Positions 26,106 to 31,250 of a stretch of DNA of 31,250 bases are shown piece after piece. Position 1 is the stretch's first letter. Each line of letters begins with the position of its first letter. A program made the translations under genes and the position numbers. Origin of the DNA: a virus; IMG/VR virus record IMGVR_UViG_3300008339_000299, positions 1-31,250 of that record; one strand, given 5' to 3'. The notes under the pieces were generated by a model. It worked only from the letters and a program-made list of their open reading frames with translations, searched no databases and was not told the DNA's origin.

Positions 26106-26210
26106 CTACTTCTTTTTAATTTTACCAACGTTACCCTTTAAGAACTTCATCTTTCCATCTAGTGACTTCTTTGACTCGTATTCCTTAGCTTTTTTTATAA
26201 TTTTTTTCAT
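26106..26210 (-). CDS. 34-residue Lys-rich protein
   Basis: A tiny, very basic reading frame (MKKIIKKAKEYESKKSLDGK, ending VGKIKKK) between two better supported small genes: it starts one base after the upstream stop and ends one base before the next start. It closes the only gap in a tightly packed row, which is the main argument that it is a gene. No function can be proposed beyond possible nucleic acid binding from charge. Confidence 0.5.
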   Translation of the reverse strand: MKKIIKKAKEYESKKSLDGKMKFLKGNVGKIKKK

Positions 26211-26211
26211 A

Positions 26212-26448
26212 TTATCTAAATTTTGATACCTTCTTAGCTATTGCCTTAGGTTGTTTTACAAACTGCTTTCCTTTAGAATTACCTTCTGCCTTAGCCCTGT
26301 TGGTCGACGCCTTTTCAGAAGCGCTTAATGAATCCCAGGTAGCTGATGGTAAGTATCTTTTCTTACCATTTGAAGGCTTACCATCTGACGTCTTCCATTT
26401 TTGGTCAGTCCATTTTTTTAAGGACTTTTGTGATTTAGCTAATGCCAT
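26212..26448 (-). CDS. Small basic protein, SQKSLKKWTDQKW family
   Basis: A 78-residue strongly basic protein (MALAKSQKSLKKWTDQKWKT, SDGKPSNGKKRYLPSATW, then SASEKASTNRAKAEGN and a Lys-rich end). The KSLKKWTxQKWxTxxGKPS...RYLP...W..L..SE.A.T...K pattern recurs in cyanophages, marine phages and giant viruses; I associate it with DUF5872-type proteins. No function is established. Start codon overlaps the previous stop as TAATG. Confidence 0.7.
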   Translation of the reverse strand: MALAKSQKSLKKWTDQKWKTSDGKPSNGKKRYLPSATWDSLSASEKASTNRAKAEGNSKGKQFVKQPKAIAKKVSKFR

Positions 26449-26624
26449 TATCTATACCCTCCTCCTGCTTTTTTATACTGAGAGGCTAGTAATTGTGCCT
26501 TTCTAGCTGACCACTCCCCAGGATCTCCACCCTTAGTTCCTGCCTTTATTTTATTAAATAATGCCTTCCTCATAGTAGGCTTGGTATAGTTACCTGCCGC
26601 ATTTACTTTTGATTTTGTAGCCAT
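26448..26624 (-). CDS. Small basic protein, AGNYTKPTMRK family
   Basis: A 58-residue basic protein: MATKSKVNAAGNYTKPTMRK, ALFNKIKAGTKGGDPGEWSA, then RKAQLLASQYKKAGGGYR. I recognise the 'AGNYTKP.MRK.LF..IKAG.KGG.PG.WSARKAQ.LA..YK..GGGY' pattern as widespread in aquatic phages and some large DNA viruses. Its stop and the next start share an A (TAATG), as do its own start and the previous stop, so it is translated by re-initiation. Its role is unknown; a DNA-associated virion component is a reasonable guess. Confidence 0.8.
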   Translation of the reverse strand: MATKSKVNAAGNYTKPTMRKALFNKIKAGTKGGDPGEWSARKAQLLASQYKKAGGGYR

Positions 26625-26908
26625 TAGTACTTTCCTTTACGATTATCAGGGTTACTTGTCTTCCTTCCTCCAGCCTTCCACAGCTCCGTGCAAGCTAAAT
26701 GCTTAGCTGTTCCTGGCGTTGCCGTTGAGCACTTATGCCTAGCATTGAATGACTTACGAGCAGCTGCCGAGTAGTTGTTACCGTATCCTTTAGCTCCTGC
26801 ATGTACAAGCTTTTCCTTGCCATCATTGCAGTACAGCTTCATTATCTTTTTACCTGGACGAGAAGAAGGCTTAACCTCTCCGCATCTCATCTTGCTCTTT
26901 ACGCTCAT
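26624..26908 (-). CDS. Small basic Cys-containing protein, DUF6321-like
   Basis: A 94-residue basic protein (MSVKSKMRCGEVKPSSRPGK, then KIMKLYCNDGKEKLVHAGAK, GYGNNYSAAARKSFNARHKC, TPGTAKHLACTELW and a Lys/Arg tail). The 'GKEKLVHAGAKGYGNNYS..ARKSF.ARHKC......K..A...LW' pattern is widespread in aquatic phages and large viruses and I associate it with DUF6321. It has four Cys and several His (C9, C27, H58/C60, C70), which could bind zinc. Stop overlaps the next start as TAATG; start overlaps the previous stop as ATGA. Confidence 0.75.
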   Translation of the reverse strand: MSVKSKMRCGEVKPSSRPGKKIMKLYCNDGKEKLVHAGAKGYGNNYSAAARKSFNARHKCSTATPGTAKHLACTELWKAGGRKTSNPDNRKGKY

Positions 26909-27177
26909 TTCTTTACTCCTCTAGCTCTTCTATCACCTGGCATAGCTGTTTTAGAACCCCTGTTTATTGAGGCCTTCTTCATTACTATACCCCTTTTTGT
27001 GTGACTGGCATCAAGTCCATCTCCGTTTCCATAAGTCCCACGCTCTCTGTTCAACTTATTAAGCTCAACCCTTTTTTTTACCTCTCGGCCCTGCTTGTTG
27101 TACTCACGCTGGTAATCCAGACGCTTTTTTCTAGCGTCTGGATTGTTCGCGTAATATTTTGCAGTCCTACCTAGCAT
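26905..27177 (-). CDS. Small basic protein, NNPDARKKRLDYQREYN family
   Basis: A 90-residue very basic protein (MLGRTAKYYANNPDARKKRL, DYQREYNKQGREVKKRVELN, then YGNGDGLDASHTKRGIVMKK and SINRGSKTAMPGDRRARG). The first half is an Arg/Lys-rich helix, the second half a Gly-rich loop with DxSH. The 'N.PEAR.KK..Y...YN..P...K.R.EL...R...G..G.GDG.D.SH' pattern is widely shared among aquatic phages. Some people read the GDG...SH part as HNH-like, but the catalytic set is not complete here. Function unknown. Confidence 0.75.
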   Translation of the reverse strand: MLGRTAKYYANNPDARKKRLDYQREYNKQGREVKKRVELNKLNRERGTYGNGDGLDASHTKRGIVMKKASINRGSKTAMPGDRRARGVKK

Positions 27178-27179
27178 TG

Positions 27180-27725
27180 TTAGATAGTATCAACCTCTGT
27201 ATACGTTATTATTACTATCAAATCACCAGTTCCTCCAGTTATTACACTTGGAGACACTAAACTTCCAGACGCTACATGTAAAGTATTTCCAGTTATAAGA
27301 GAGAAGTTAGTAGTGGATACTGGAGCAATAGTTGTTGCTGGTGTTGCGCTTTGAAATACAGCGTCTAATGTTCCATTTCCAACTGATGATGAACCAGCAT
27401 TACTGCTACTGAACAACCTTACTGAATTTCCAATTGTATAAGCAGTACCGCCAACCTTTCTGAAAGCACTAAGAGATACTGGAACTAATGTTTTACCAGT
27501 AACAGCGCTTACTAATAACTCAGAAAAACCTGACGCGTTTAAAATTTCAGCCTCAGTAATTGTAACCTGAACAGCTTTTAAAATGGAATCTCCTCCTGCC
27601 GTATCCACAATGTCTTGCATTGTAAATGGCTGAGTCTCAGCGTTTAACACAGCAGACTTTCTCTCCGTTAGGTTCACGTTCTCAGATATACCGATAAATC
27701 GTGTAGTTAAAGGTACATTTGCCAT
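27180..27725 (-). CDS. Putative virion structural protein
   Basis: A 181-residue, Ser/Thr/Val-rich, beta-rich protein without charged clusters (MANVPLTTRFIGISENVNLT at the start; AVQVTITEAEILNASGFSEL near 48-67; a final strand IVIITYTEVDTI). The composition is very different from the Lys-rich proteins around it and fits a decoration or fibre protein. I do not recognise a domain. Its start codon shares one base with the stop of the Met/Lys-rich 36-residue gene (TAATG). Confidence 0.55.
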   Translation of the reverse strand: MANVPLTTRFIGISENVNLTERKSAVLNAETQPFTMQDIVDTAGGDSILKAVQVTITEAEILNASGFSELLVSAVTGKTLVPVSLSAFRKVGGTAYTIGNSVRLFSSSNAGSSSVGNGTLDAVFQSATPATTIAPVSTTNFSLITGNTLHVASGSLVSPSVITGGTGDLIVIITYTEVDTI

Positions 27726-27835
27726 TACTTCTTAGTAGTTTTTACCATTACTTTTTTAGTCATTGACTTGCTAGTCATTGGTTTTTTGTCAGACATTTTC
27801 ATTTTGCCTGCCATCTTCATTTTACAATTTTTCAT
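27725..27835 (-). CDS. 36-residue Met/Lys-rich protein
   Basis: A tiny reading frame (MKNCKMKMAGKMKMSDKKPM, then TSKSMTKKVMVKTTKK) with eight Met and fourteen Lys. It starts two bases after the stop of the 44-residue gene and its stop overlaps the next start as TAATG, so it fills the space exactly. Composition is extreme and function unknown; DNA binding in the capsid is a possibility. Confidence 0.6.
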   Translation of the reverse strand: MKNCKMKMAGKMKMSDKKPMTSKSMTKKVMVKTTKK

Positions 27836-27837
27836 AT

Positions 27838-27972
27838 CTATTTCTTTTTTTTAGTTTTTCCTGCTTTTGATAAAGCAATTGCAATTGCTTGCTTTTGCGG
27901 TTTTCCTGCTTTAATCTCCGTTCTTATATTCGAAGATATTATTTTCTGAGATGATCCTTTTTTTAACGGCAT
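27838..27972 (-). CDS. 44-residue basic protein, [10 protein letters not shown] family
   Basis: [20 protein letters not shown] followed by [20 protein letters not shown] and a run of Lys. The 'MPLKKG.S.K.IS.NI...............GKPQKQA.AIAL..AGK' pattern is familiar from small proteins of many phages; it probably forms a helix (residues about 25-36) between basic ends. It sits two bases from the 110-residue gene upstream and two bases from the next gene. Function unknown. Confidence 0.75.
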   Translation of the reverse strand: MPLKKGSSQKIISSNIRTEIKAGKPQKQAIAIALSKAGKTKKKK

Positions 27973-27974
27973 AA

Positions 27975-28307
27975 CTATACAATTACCTTGTCTCTAACAT
28001 CTAACGCCCATGCTCCAGAGTCATAGCACGTGTAAACGTATACCTTATTAACTAAAAGAACTCCCTCAAGTGCTCCGCATATAACCTGAGTTCCTAGCAC
28101 CGCGTTAGGGTAAGAGAAGTTAAGGCTAGCGTTAGAAAGAGGAATTGGTGTTAGGTTTTGAAAAATTAACGAGTTAAACACGTACGCCTTTAAATCACCA
28201 ACGCTAAAGTTCTTAGTTATTCTATTAGGAGTATCCTCGTCTGTTCCGATTAAAATATCATCCTCCTGTATATTTGTATCTAATGGATACAGAGCAATTT
28301 TAGTCAT
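27975..28307 (-). CDS. 110-residue virion protein with MTKI-type N-terminus
   Basis: I chose the ATG at 28307 ([20 protein letters not shown]). A longer frame reaches 28457 but would run through the divergent promoter and across the plus-strand gene. The N-terminus matches that of the 268-residue fibre protein: MTKI, YP, DT, D, IG, D, TKNF at the same spacing. The C-terminal half is a beta-rich domain ([20 protein letters not shown]). It is the first late gene left of the palindromic promoter. Confidence 0.65.
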   Translation of the reverse strand: MTKIALYPLDTNIQEDDILIGTDEDTPNRITKNFSVGDLKAYVFNSLIFQNLTPIPLSNASLNFSYPNAVLGTQVICGALEGVLLVNKVYVYTCYDSGAWALDVRDKVIV

Positions 28308-28322
28308 GTCGTTTATTTGTTT

Positions 28323-28330
28323 TATCTTTG
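28323..28330 (+). promoter_or_regulatory. -7 box TATCTTTG, plus-strand half of a palindrome
   Basis: Plus-strand TATCTTTG, 22 bases before the ATG of the winged-helix gene. It abuts its own reverse complement, forming the perfect palindrome TTATCTTTGCAAAGATAA (28322-28339). The two promoters face away from each other. Confidence 0.65.
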
Positions 28331-28338
28331 CAAAGATA
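28331..28338 (-). promoter_or_regulatory. -7 box TATCTTTG, minus-strand half of the palindrome
   Basis: Minus-strand TATCTTTG, 23 bases before the ATG at 28307. A TTG (28363-28361) lies 22 bases upstream, a possible -33 element. The two halves share no base but the polymerase footprints would overlap fully, so only one direction can be used at a time. Confidence 0.7.
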
Positions 28339-28352
28339 ATAATAAAAATTAA

Positions 28353-28814
28353 ATGAAAATCAAGAGTAATATCAGAAAGGCATACGATAGAAGGGAGCCA
28401 AGTAACGACTACCTGAAGTACTGGCGAGTGGTTCGTCAGTGGGCTAAGACCAAGCACAGTATATCAGCAGCAGACCTGGACATGATACTGTTCCTGTACT
28501 CAGAGAAGCTGTTCAACAGGCAGGACTTCGATGAGTTCTCCATGACAATGCACTGGGATACAGCAAGGTTCAACAGGATGCTTGCCGATGGATGGGTAAC
28601 AATATGGCGAAAAAGAGTAGGCCAGGAGGCAACCTTATACGAGATATCATTCAAGGGTAAGAGCCTTTGCCGATCTGTGTATAGGAAGCTAAACGGTGAA
28701 GAGCGGATATCCGATAACTACCAGAACAATCCAATGTACGCAAAAAATGCGTCGTACACCAACAAGAGGTATAGACGCATTATTGAAAGAATGAATAACC
28801 CTAAAACACGATAA
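28353..28814 (+). CDS. Putative winged-helix DNA-binding regulator
   Basis: The only plus-strand gene: 153 residues, basic. Residues about 35-105 (SISAADLDMILFLYSEKLFN, then RFNRMLADGWVTIWRKR and TLYEISFKGKSLCRSVYRKL) form helix-helix-helix-wing as in MarR/PadR-like winged helices; the C-terminus (NPMYAKNASYTNKRYRRIIE) is a basic tail. I recognise the family from aquatic phages but know no function for it. It faces the late operon across the palindromic promoter and ends 14 bases inside the end of groES, tail to tail. Its codons are richer in G and C than those of the neighbouring structural genes. A role as a switch of late transcription is inference. Confidence 0.6.
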   Translation: MKIKSNIRKAYDRREPSNDYLKYWRVVRQWAKTKHSISAADLDMILFLYSEKLFNRQDFDEFSMTMHWDTARFNRMLADGWVTIWRKRVGQEATLYEISFKGKSLCRSVYRKLNGEERISDNYQNNPMYAKNASYTNKRYRRIIERMNNPKTR

Positions 28815-29058
28815 CCACGTCCTTTTCAGAGATAAGTGTAAGCTGCTCACCATTTAGGATCATAGTGTAGCCAGCACGCTTATCGTAATAAATTTCATCA
28901 CCCTCCTTAATTGTAAGTACCTCCGTGCCAGTATTCACCACGGTGGCCTTCTTGTACCTGATCTTGTCAGACTCCTCGCCAGAAAGAACAAGACCAAAGT
29001 CGGTCTTGATCTGTTCATCAATTGGCTTAATAATTATGTTCTTTCCTATTGCCTTCAT
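28801..29058 (-). CDS. groES: Co-chaperonin GroES
   Basis: An 85-residue Cpn10: MKAIGKNIIIKPIDEQIKTD, a mobile loop with GLVLS (about 22-26; the usual hydrophobic tripeptide that contacts GroEL), ATVVNTGTEVLTIKEGDEIY (37-56) and the ending TLISEKDVVIVF. It is some ten residues shorter than bacterial GroES, mainly through a short loop before the KEGDE turn. It lies one base after groEL (groEL-groES order is the reverse of the bacterial operon) and converges on the winged-helix gene with 14 bases of overlap. Confidence 0.9.
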   Translation of the reverse strand: MKAIGKNIIIKPIDEQIKTDFGLVLSGEESDKIRYKKATVVNTGTEVLTIKEGDEIYYDKRAGYTMILNGEQLTLISEKDVVIVF

Positions 29059-29059
29059 G

Positions 29060-30667
29060 TTACGCTCTTGCTATTGTTATTATTGCATTTGTACTTAGTA
29101 TTGTTGATGCCACAGACACAGCGTTCTTCAACGCGTTCTTCGTTACCTTCAGCGGGTCAATTACACCCATCTCATACATGTCACCGAACACACCGTTCTT
29201 AACATCATACCCGTATGACATCCCCTTCACAGACTCAGTCATTATGTCCCATGGGTTCAACCCCGCGTTCACCATTATCTGACAAAGAGGCGACCTCATG
29301 GCGCTAGACATGATATGGTACGCAACGTACTGCTCCTTGCTAATCTCCTCAATGTTCTCATCAGCCAGATACGTTAACTCATCAGCAATATTGAAAAGCG
29401 CCAGCCCACCACCTGGTAGTATGCCCTCCTCAATAGCCGACCTAACCGCGCAGATAGCGTCATCAACCCTGTCATACTTCTCCTTCTGCTCGATGTCAGA
29501 TGACCCTCCTACGAAGATAACACCAACACCGCCAGTCAAGGACGCAATCCTCTCCTTAATGAAGTCCTTGTCAGCCTTTCTTGACGTGTTCTCGTGTGCC
29601 TGCCATAGCTGGTCAATCCTGTCCTGCATCTCTGGACTTACTTCTTCAGACCTAACAATCACGCTGCTATCCCTTCCGATTATAATCCTCTCAGCTCTAC
29701 CAAGGTGCTCCATGCCTATCAAGCTAAGGTCATCACCAGTCATCTCACTGAAGTACTTAGCACCAACAGCCAGCGCGATGTCTCCCATCAGCTCCTTCTG
29801 CTTGTACCCAAACTGAGGCGGAGAAATATTACACATCTTCACCTTGTTCTGAACAACGTTAGCAGCCAAAGTGTTAATCACGTTCCCAGAGCATGGCGCA
29901 ATAATCAGAAGCTTCTTACCCTCGTTAATGATTGGTCTTAAAATACGCTCGATTGACAAAATATTGTTTATCTCCTGGTCACTCACTAGTACATACACAT
30001 CCTCCATCACGCACTCGTCCTTCTTGAAGTCGTTTATGAATAGATTCGAGGTGTACCCCCTGTCGATCTTTATACCATTAGTGAACTCATAATAAGTCTC
30101 AGCAGTCTGTGAGTTGTTAGCCGTAACTATCCCGTTCTTCCCAACCTTCTTATAGACCTCAGCGATAATCTTACCTATCTCCTTGTCATTGTTAGCAGAG
30201 ATTGTGGCAACGTCCGACAGAGTCTTACCGCTCACCTTCTTGGACCTCTTCCCTAAAATCCCAATCACGTCCTCCGTTATCCTGTTCATGTGACGAATCA
30301 CCTCACTAATATTGTGCCCGTCGTTCAACAGCTCAACACCAGTCTTGACAATGGCCTCCGTGATAACAATCGCGGTGGTAGTCCCATCACCAGCCATGGA
30401 AGCTGTCCTGTCAGCCGCCTCCTTCATCATACGAACCGCTAGGTTCTCAACTGGGTCTAGTAGGTCGATGCTCTTGGCAACCGTAACCCCATCCTTTGTA
30501 ACCGTGATACCGTGTGTATGGTTCCTAGATTCAATAAGCACCGTGTTACCCCTTGGGCCTAAGGTGCTCTTAACCGCCTTGGCGATTGTGCTTATTCCCT
30601 TGATTAGTTTTTCCCTTCCTTCCGTGTCGAACACTAGGTCCTTCGGACTGTAATTAAAGTCTGTCAT
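29060..30667 (-). CDS. groL: Chaperonin GroEL
   Basis: A 535-residue group I chaperonin that would fold phage or host proteins in the cytoplasm. Key parts: TLGPRG (35-40), TKDGVTVAKSI (57-67), the nucleotide motif GDGTTTA (93-99), YDRVDDAICAVRSAIEEGI (398-416, with the catalytic Asp of the RVxD motif at 403), LPGGGLAL (417-424) and GVIDPLKVTKNAL (501-513). The apical domain (about 190-375) is much diverged. The usual C-terminal Gly-Gly-Met tail is missing; it ends ITIARA. It follows a 44-residue gene by four bases. GC content is clearly higher than in the structural region. Divergence and operon order show that this is a long-established phage copy rather than recent host capture. Confidence 0.95.
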   Translation of the reverse strand: MTDFNYSPKDLVFDTEGREKLIKGISTIAKAVKSTLGPRGNTVLIESRNHTHGITVTKDGVTVAKSIDLLDPVENLAVRMMKEAADRTASMAGDGTTTAIVITEAIVKTGVELLNDGHNISEVIRHMNRITEDVIGILGKRSKKVSGKTLSDVATISANNDKEIGKIIAEVYKKVGKNGIVTANNSQTAETYYEFTNGIKIDRGYTSNLFINDFKKDECVMEDVYVLVSDQEINNILSIERILRPIINEGKKLLIIAPCSGNVINTLAANVVQNKVKMCNISPPQFGYKQKELMGDIALAVGAKYFSEMTGDDLSLIGMEHLGRAERIIIGRDSSVIVRSEEVSPEMQDRIDQLWQAHENTSRKADKDFIKERIASLTGGVGVIFVGGSSDIEQKEKYDRVDDAICAVRSAIEEGILPGGGLALFNIADELTYLADENIEEISKEQYVAYHIMSSAMRSPLCQIMVNAGLNPWDIMTESVKGMSYGYDVKNGVFGDMYEMGVIDPLKVTKNALKNAVSVASTILSTNAIITIARA

Positions 30668-30671
30668 TATA

Positions 30672-30806
30672 TTAAAAGTATTTGAATGTTATCGTGAAGA
30701 ATGCAAAGTAAATATTGAACTCATTGTAGTTGAAGTCCTTGTCCTTTTCATAAAAGGCCATCCCAAACAAGAAGATGCTCGGGTCGAAGTAGAAGTCTAT
30801 TATCAT
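30672..30806 (-). CDS. 44-residue aromatic small protein
   Basis: MIIDFYFDPSIFLFGMAFYE, then KDKDFNYNEFNIYFAFFTIT and FKYF. It has thirteen Phe and five Tyr in 44 residues: two hydrophobic aromatic stretches separated by a charged turn (YEKDKDFNYN), which could form a beta hairpin or two short membrane segments. It has a TAnnTTTG box 16 bases before its ATG, the shared leader AATTAAATCAA, and ends four bases before groEL, so it is probably the first gene of the chaperonin operon. I know of no function. Confidence 0.7.
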   Translation of the reverse strand: MIIDFYFDPSIFLFGMAFYEKDKDFNYNEFNIYFAFFTITFKYF

Positions 30807-30822
30807 TTGATTTAATTTTAAG

Positions 30823-30830
30823 CAAATATA
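30823..30830 (-). promoter_or_regulatory. -7 box TATATTTG before the groEL operon
   Basis: Minus-strand TATATTTG, 16 bases before the ATG at 30806. The leader AATTAAATCAA directly before ATG is identical to that of the scaffold gene 19.5 kb away. A TTG (30848-30846) is 15 bases upstream, closer than the usual spacing. It would drive the small aromatic gene, groEL and groES. Confidence 0.7.
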
Positions 30831-30850
30831 CACAAAAAATCAATACAAAA

Positions 30851-31072
30851 TTAATTCTTAAACACGCTAACTAATCTACCAGATTTATCATAGAGCCTGT
30901 TCAGCTTGAACTCACCGTCCAGGTGCTCAAGCGCAGCGTCTAAGTTCCCAAGCTGGAACGTGTGCTGGAACGTTAACGCGTCCATCTTACCTCCCTTACT
31001 CACGAAGTACCTATAGAACCAATTCACATCGTAGTTATTAGTCCTCCTCATTTTAATGTAGCTGTCTATCAT
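30851..31072 (-). CDS. 73-residue protein of unknown function
   Basis: A small soluble basic protein (MIDSYIKMRRTNNYDVNWFY, RYFVSKGGKMDALTFQHTFQ, then LGNLDAALEHLDGEFKLNRL and a Ser/Val end). The middle could form a helix-turn-helix (MDALTFQHTFQLGNLDAALEHLD), but this is weak. It has its own TAnnTTTG box 15 bases before the start, so it may be transcribed apart from the chaperonin operon. Not recognised. Confidence 0.7.
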   Translation of the reverse strand: MIDSYIKMRRTNNYDVNWFYRYFVSKGGKMDALTFQHTFQLGNLDAALEHLDGEFKLNRLYDKSGRLVSVFKN

Positions 31073-31085
31073 AGTATATATTTAT

Positions 31086-31108
31086 GGCAAATATACATAT
31101 TTTTTGCC
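31086..31108 (-). promoter_or_regulatory. -7 box TATATTTG within an inverted repeat
   Basis: Minus-strand TATATTTG (31095-31088), 15 bases before the ATG at 31072. It lies in the inverted repeat GGCAAA (31086-31091) / TTTGCC (31103-31108), which may be a regulator site overlapping the promoter. Confidence 0.55.
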
Positions 31109-31110
31109 AA

Positions 31111-31207
31111 TGTCGCTATGTCAAGGCTATGCTGATAAAAAAATAAGTTTGTCATACCTCTAAGCCAAGCTAGTAAAGGAAAGCTTATAGAAAATGTCGA
31201 AATGTCA
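31111..31207. repeat. Two copies of TGTCGNNATGTCA near the right end
   Basis: TGTCGCTATGTCA (31111-31123) and TGTCGAAATGTCA (31195-31207) are 13-base direct repeats 84 bases apart, differing only at the two central positions. A weaker TTTGTCATA lies between them (31148-31156). They flank no gene here and could be binding sites for a phage regulator or replication protein. Confidence 0.45.
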
Positions 31208-31250
31208 ATATAAAGTCTATATACAGCTATATATAAATATATATATATAT
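31208..31250. other. AT-alternating end of the window
   Basis: Nearly pure alternating A and T in the last 20 bases (ATATATATATATAT at the very end), with only six G or C in the last 43. No gene is seen. It may be a DNA-melting region, a promoter zone for rightward genes beyond the window, or simply spacer. Confidence 0.4.

Noticed and set aside
26105-26128. TTG start for the DCGCGxR gene
   Set aside because: It would overlap the preceding gene by 23 bases, while an ATG one base after that gene's stop gives the expected start.
28308-28457. N-terminal extension of the 110-residue virion gene on the minus strand
   Set aside because: It would cross the palindromic promoter and lie antisense to the plus-strand gene; the ATG at 28307 gives the MTKI start shared with another protein.
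29298-29816. Open plus-strand frame of 172 codons opposite groEL
   Set aside because: It is a shadow of groEL with C-rich third positions on the other strand; its Ser/Pro-rich translation resembles no protein.
31136-31250. tRNA or structured RNA at the right end
   Set aside because: No cloverleaf arms or GTTCRANNC-type T-loop could be found; the stretch is AT-rich and weakly paired.

Overview
This window looks like the late (virion and lysis) part of the genome of a tailed phage that infects a member of the Bacteroidetes, probably a flavobacterium. Its major capsid protein, large terminase, portal and very large tail-hub ('muzzle') protein resemble those of crAss-like phages (Crassvirales, short-tailed) in sequence style and gene order. 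Four things point to a Bacteroidetes host: AT-rich DNA, no visible Shine-Dalgarno sites, recurrent TAnnTTTG promoter boxes, and a Bacteroidetes-style signal peptide. No search could be run, so family names rest on recognition of sequence.

Almost every gene is on the minus strand, so transcription runs from right to left. At the right end (31250-28801) is a promoter-rich, AT-rich leader followed by two small genes and a phage-encoded chaperonin pair, groEL then groES. The only plus-strand gene (28353-28814) encodes a putative winged-helix regulator. It fires from an 18-bp palindrome that places two TAnnTTTG boxes back to back; the other half drives the late genes to the left. From 28307 to 25339 lies a run of small genes, mostly encoding tiny lysine-rich proteins coupled by TAATG or ATGA overlaps, plus small virion-type proteins (Ig-like, spike-base-like). 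Next is a lysis cassette (25336-23886): two holin candidates, an M15 peptidase endolysin, and two spanin-like genes whose frames overlap. Three modular tail-fibre proteins follow (23885-17733), one of 1452 residues with fifteen NVGIGTxSP-type repeats.

From 17704 to 13797 a set of small conserved phage genes leads into packaging: a 187-residue protein that I read as two GroES-like barrels in tandem, a small-terminase candidate, and TerL. Portal, scaffold-like protein, major capsid protein, head-tail connector proteins, the 1648-residue muzzle, a separate 250-residue muzzle C-terminal module, a GNAT-like protein and the start of an Ala/Gly-rich internal virion protein fill 13796-1.

What stands out: (1) TAnnTTTG boxes at a nearly constant 15-17 bases from the start codon at five genes; (2) the palindromic divergent promoter; (3) the tandem GroES-like protein near the packaging genes in a phage that also carries groES and groEL; (4) a muzzle broken into two genes with a Cys-rich extension between; (5) nested spanin genes. 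No tRNA genes, CRISPR arrays, insertion sequences or integrase were seen, and no gene-free stretch exceeds 300 bases.
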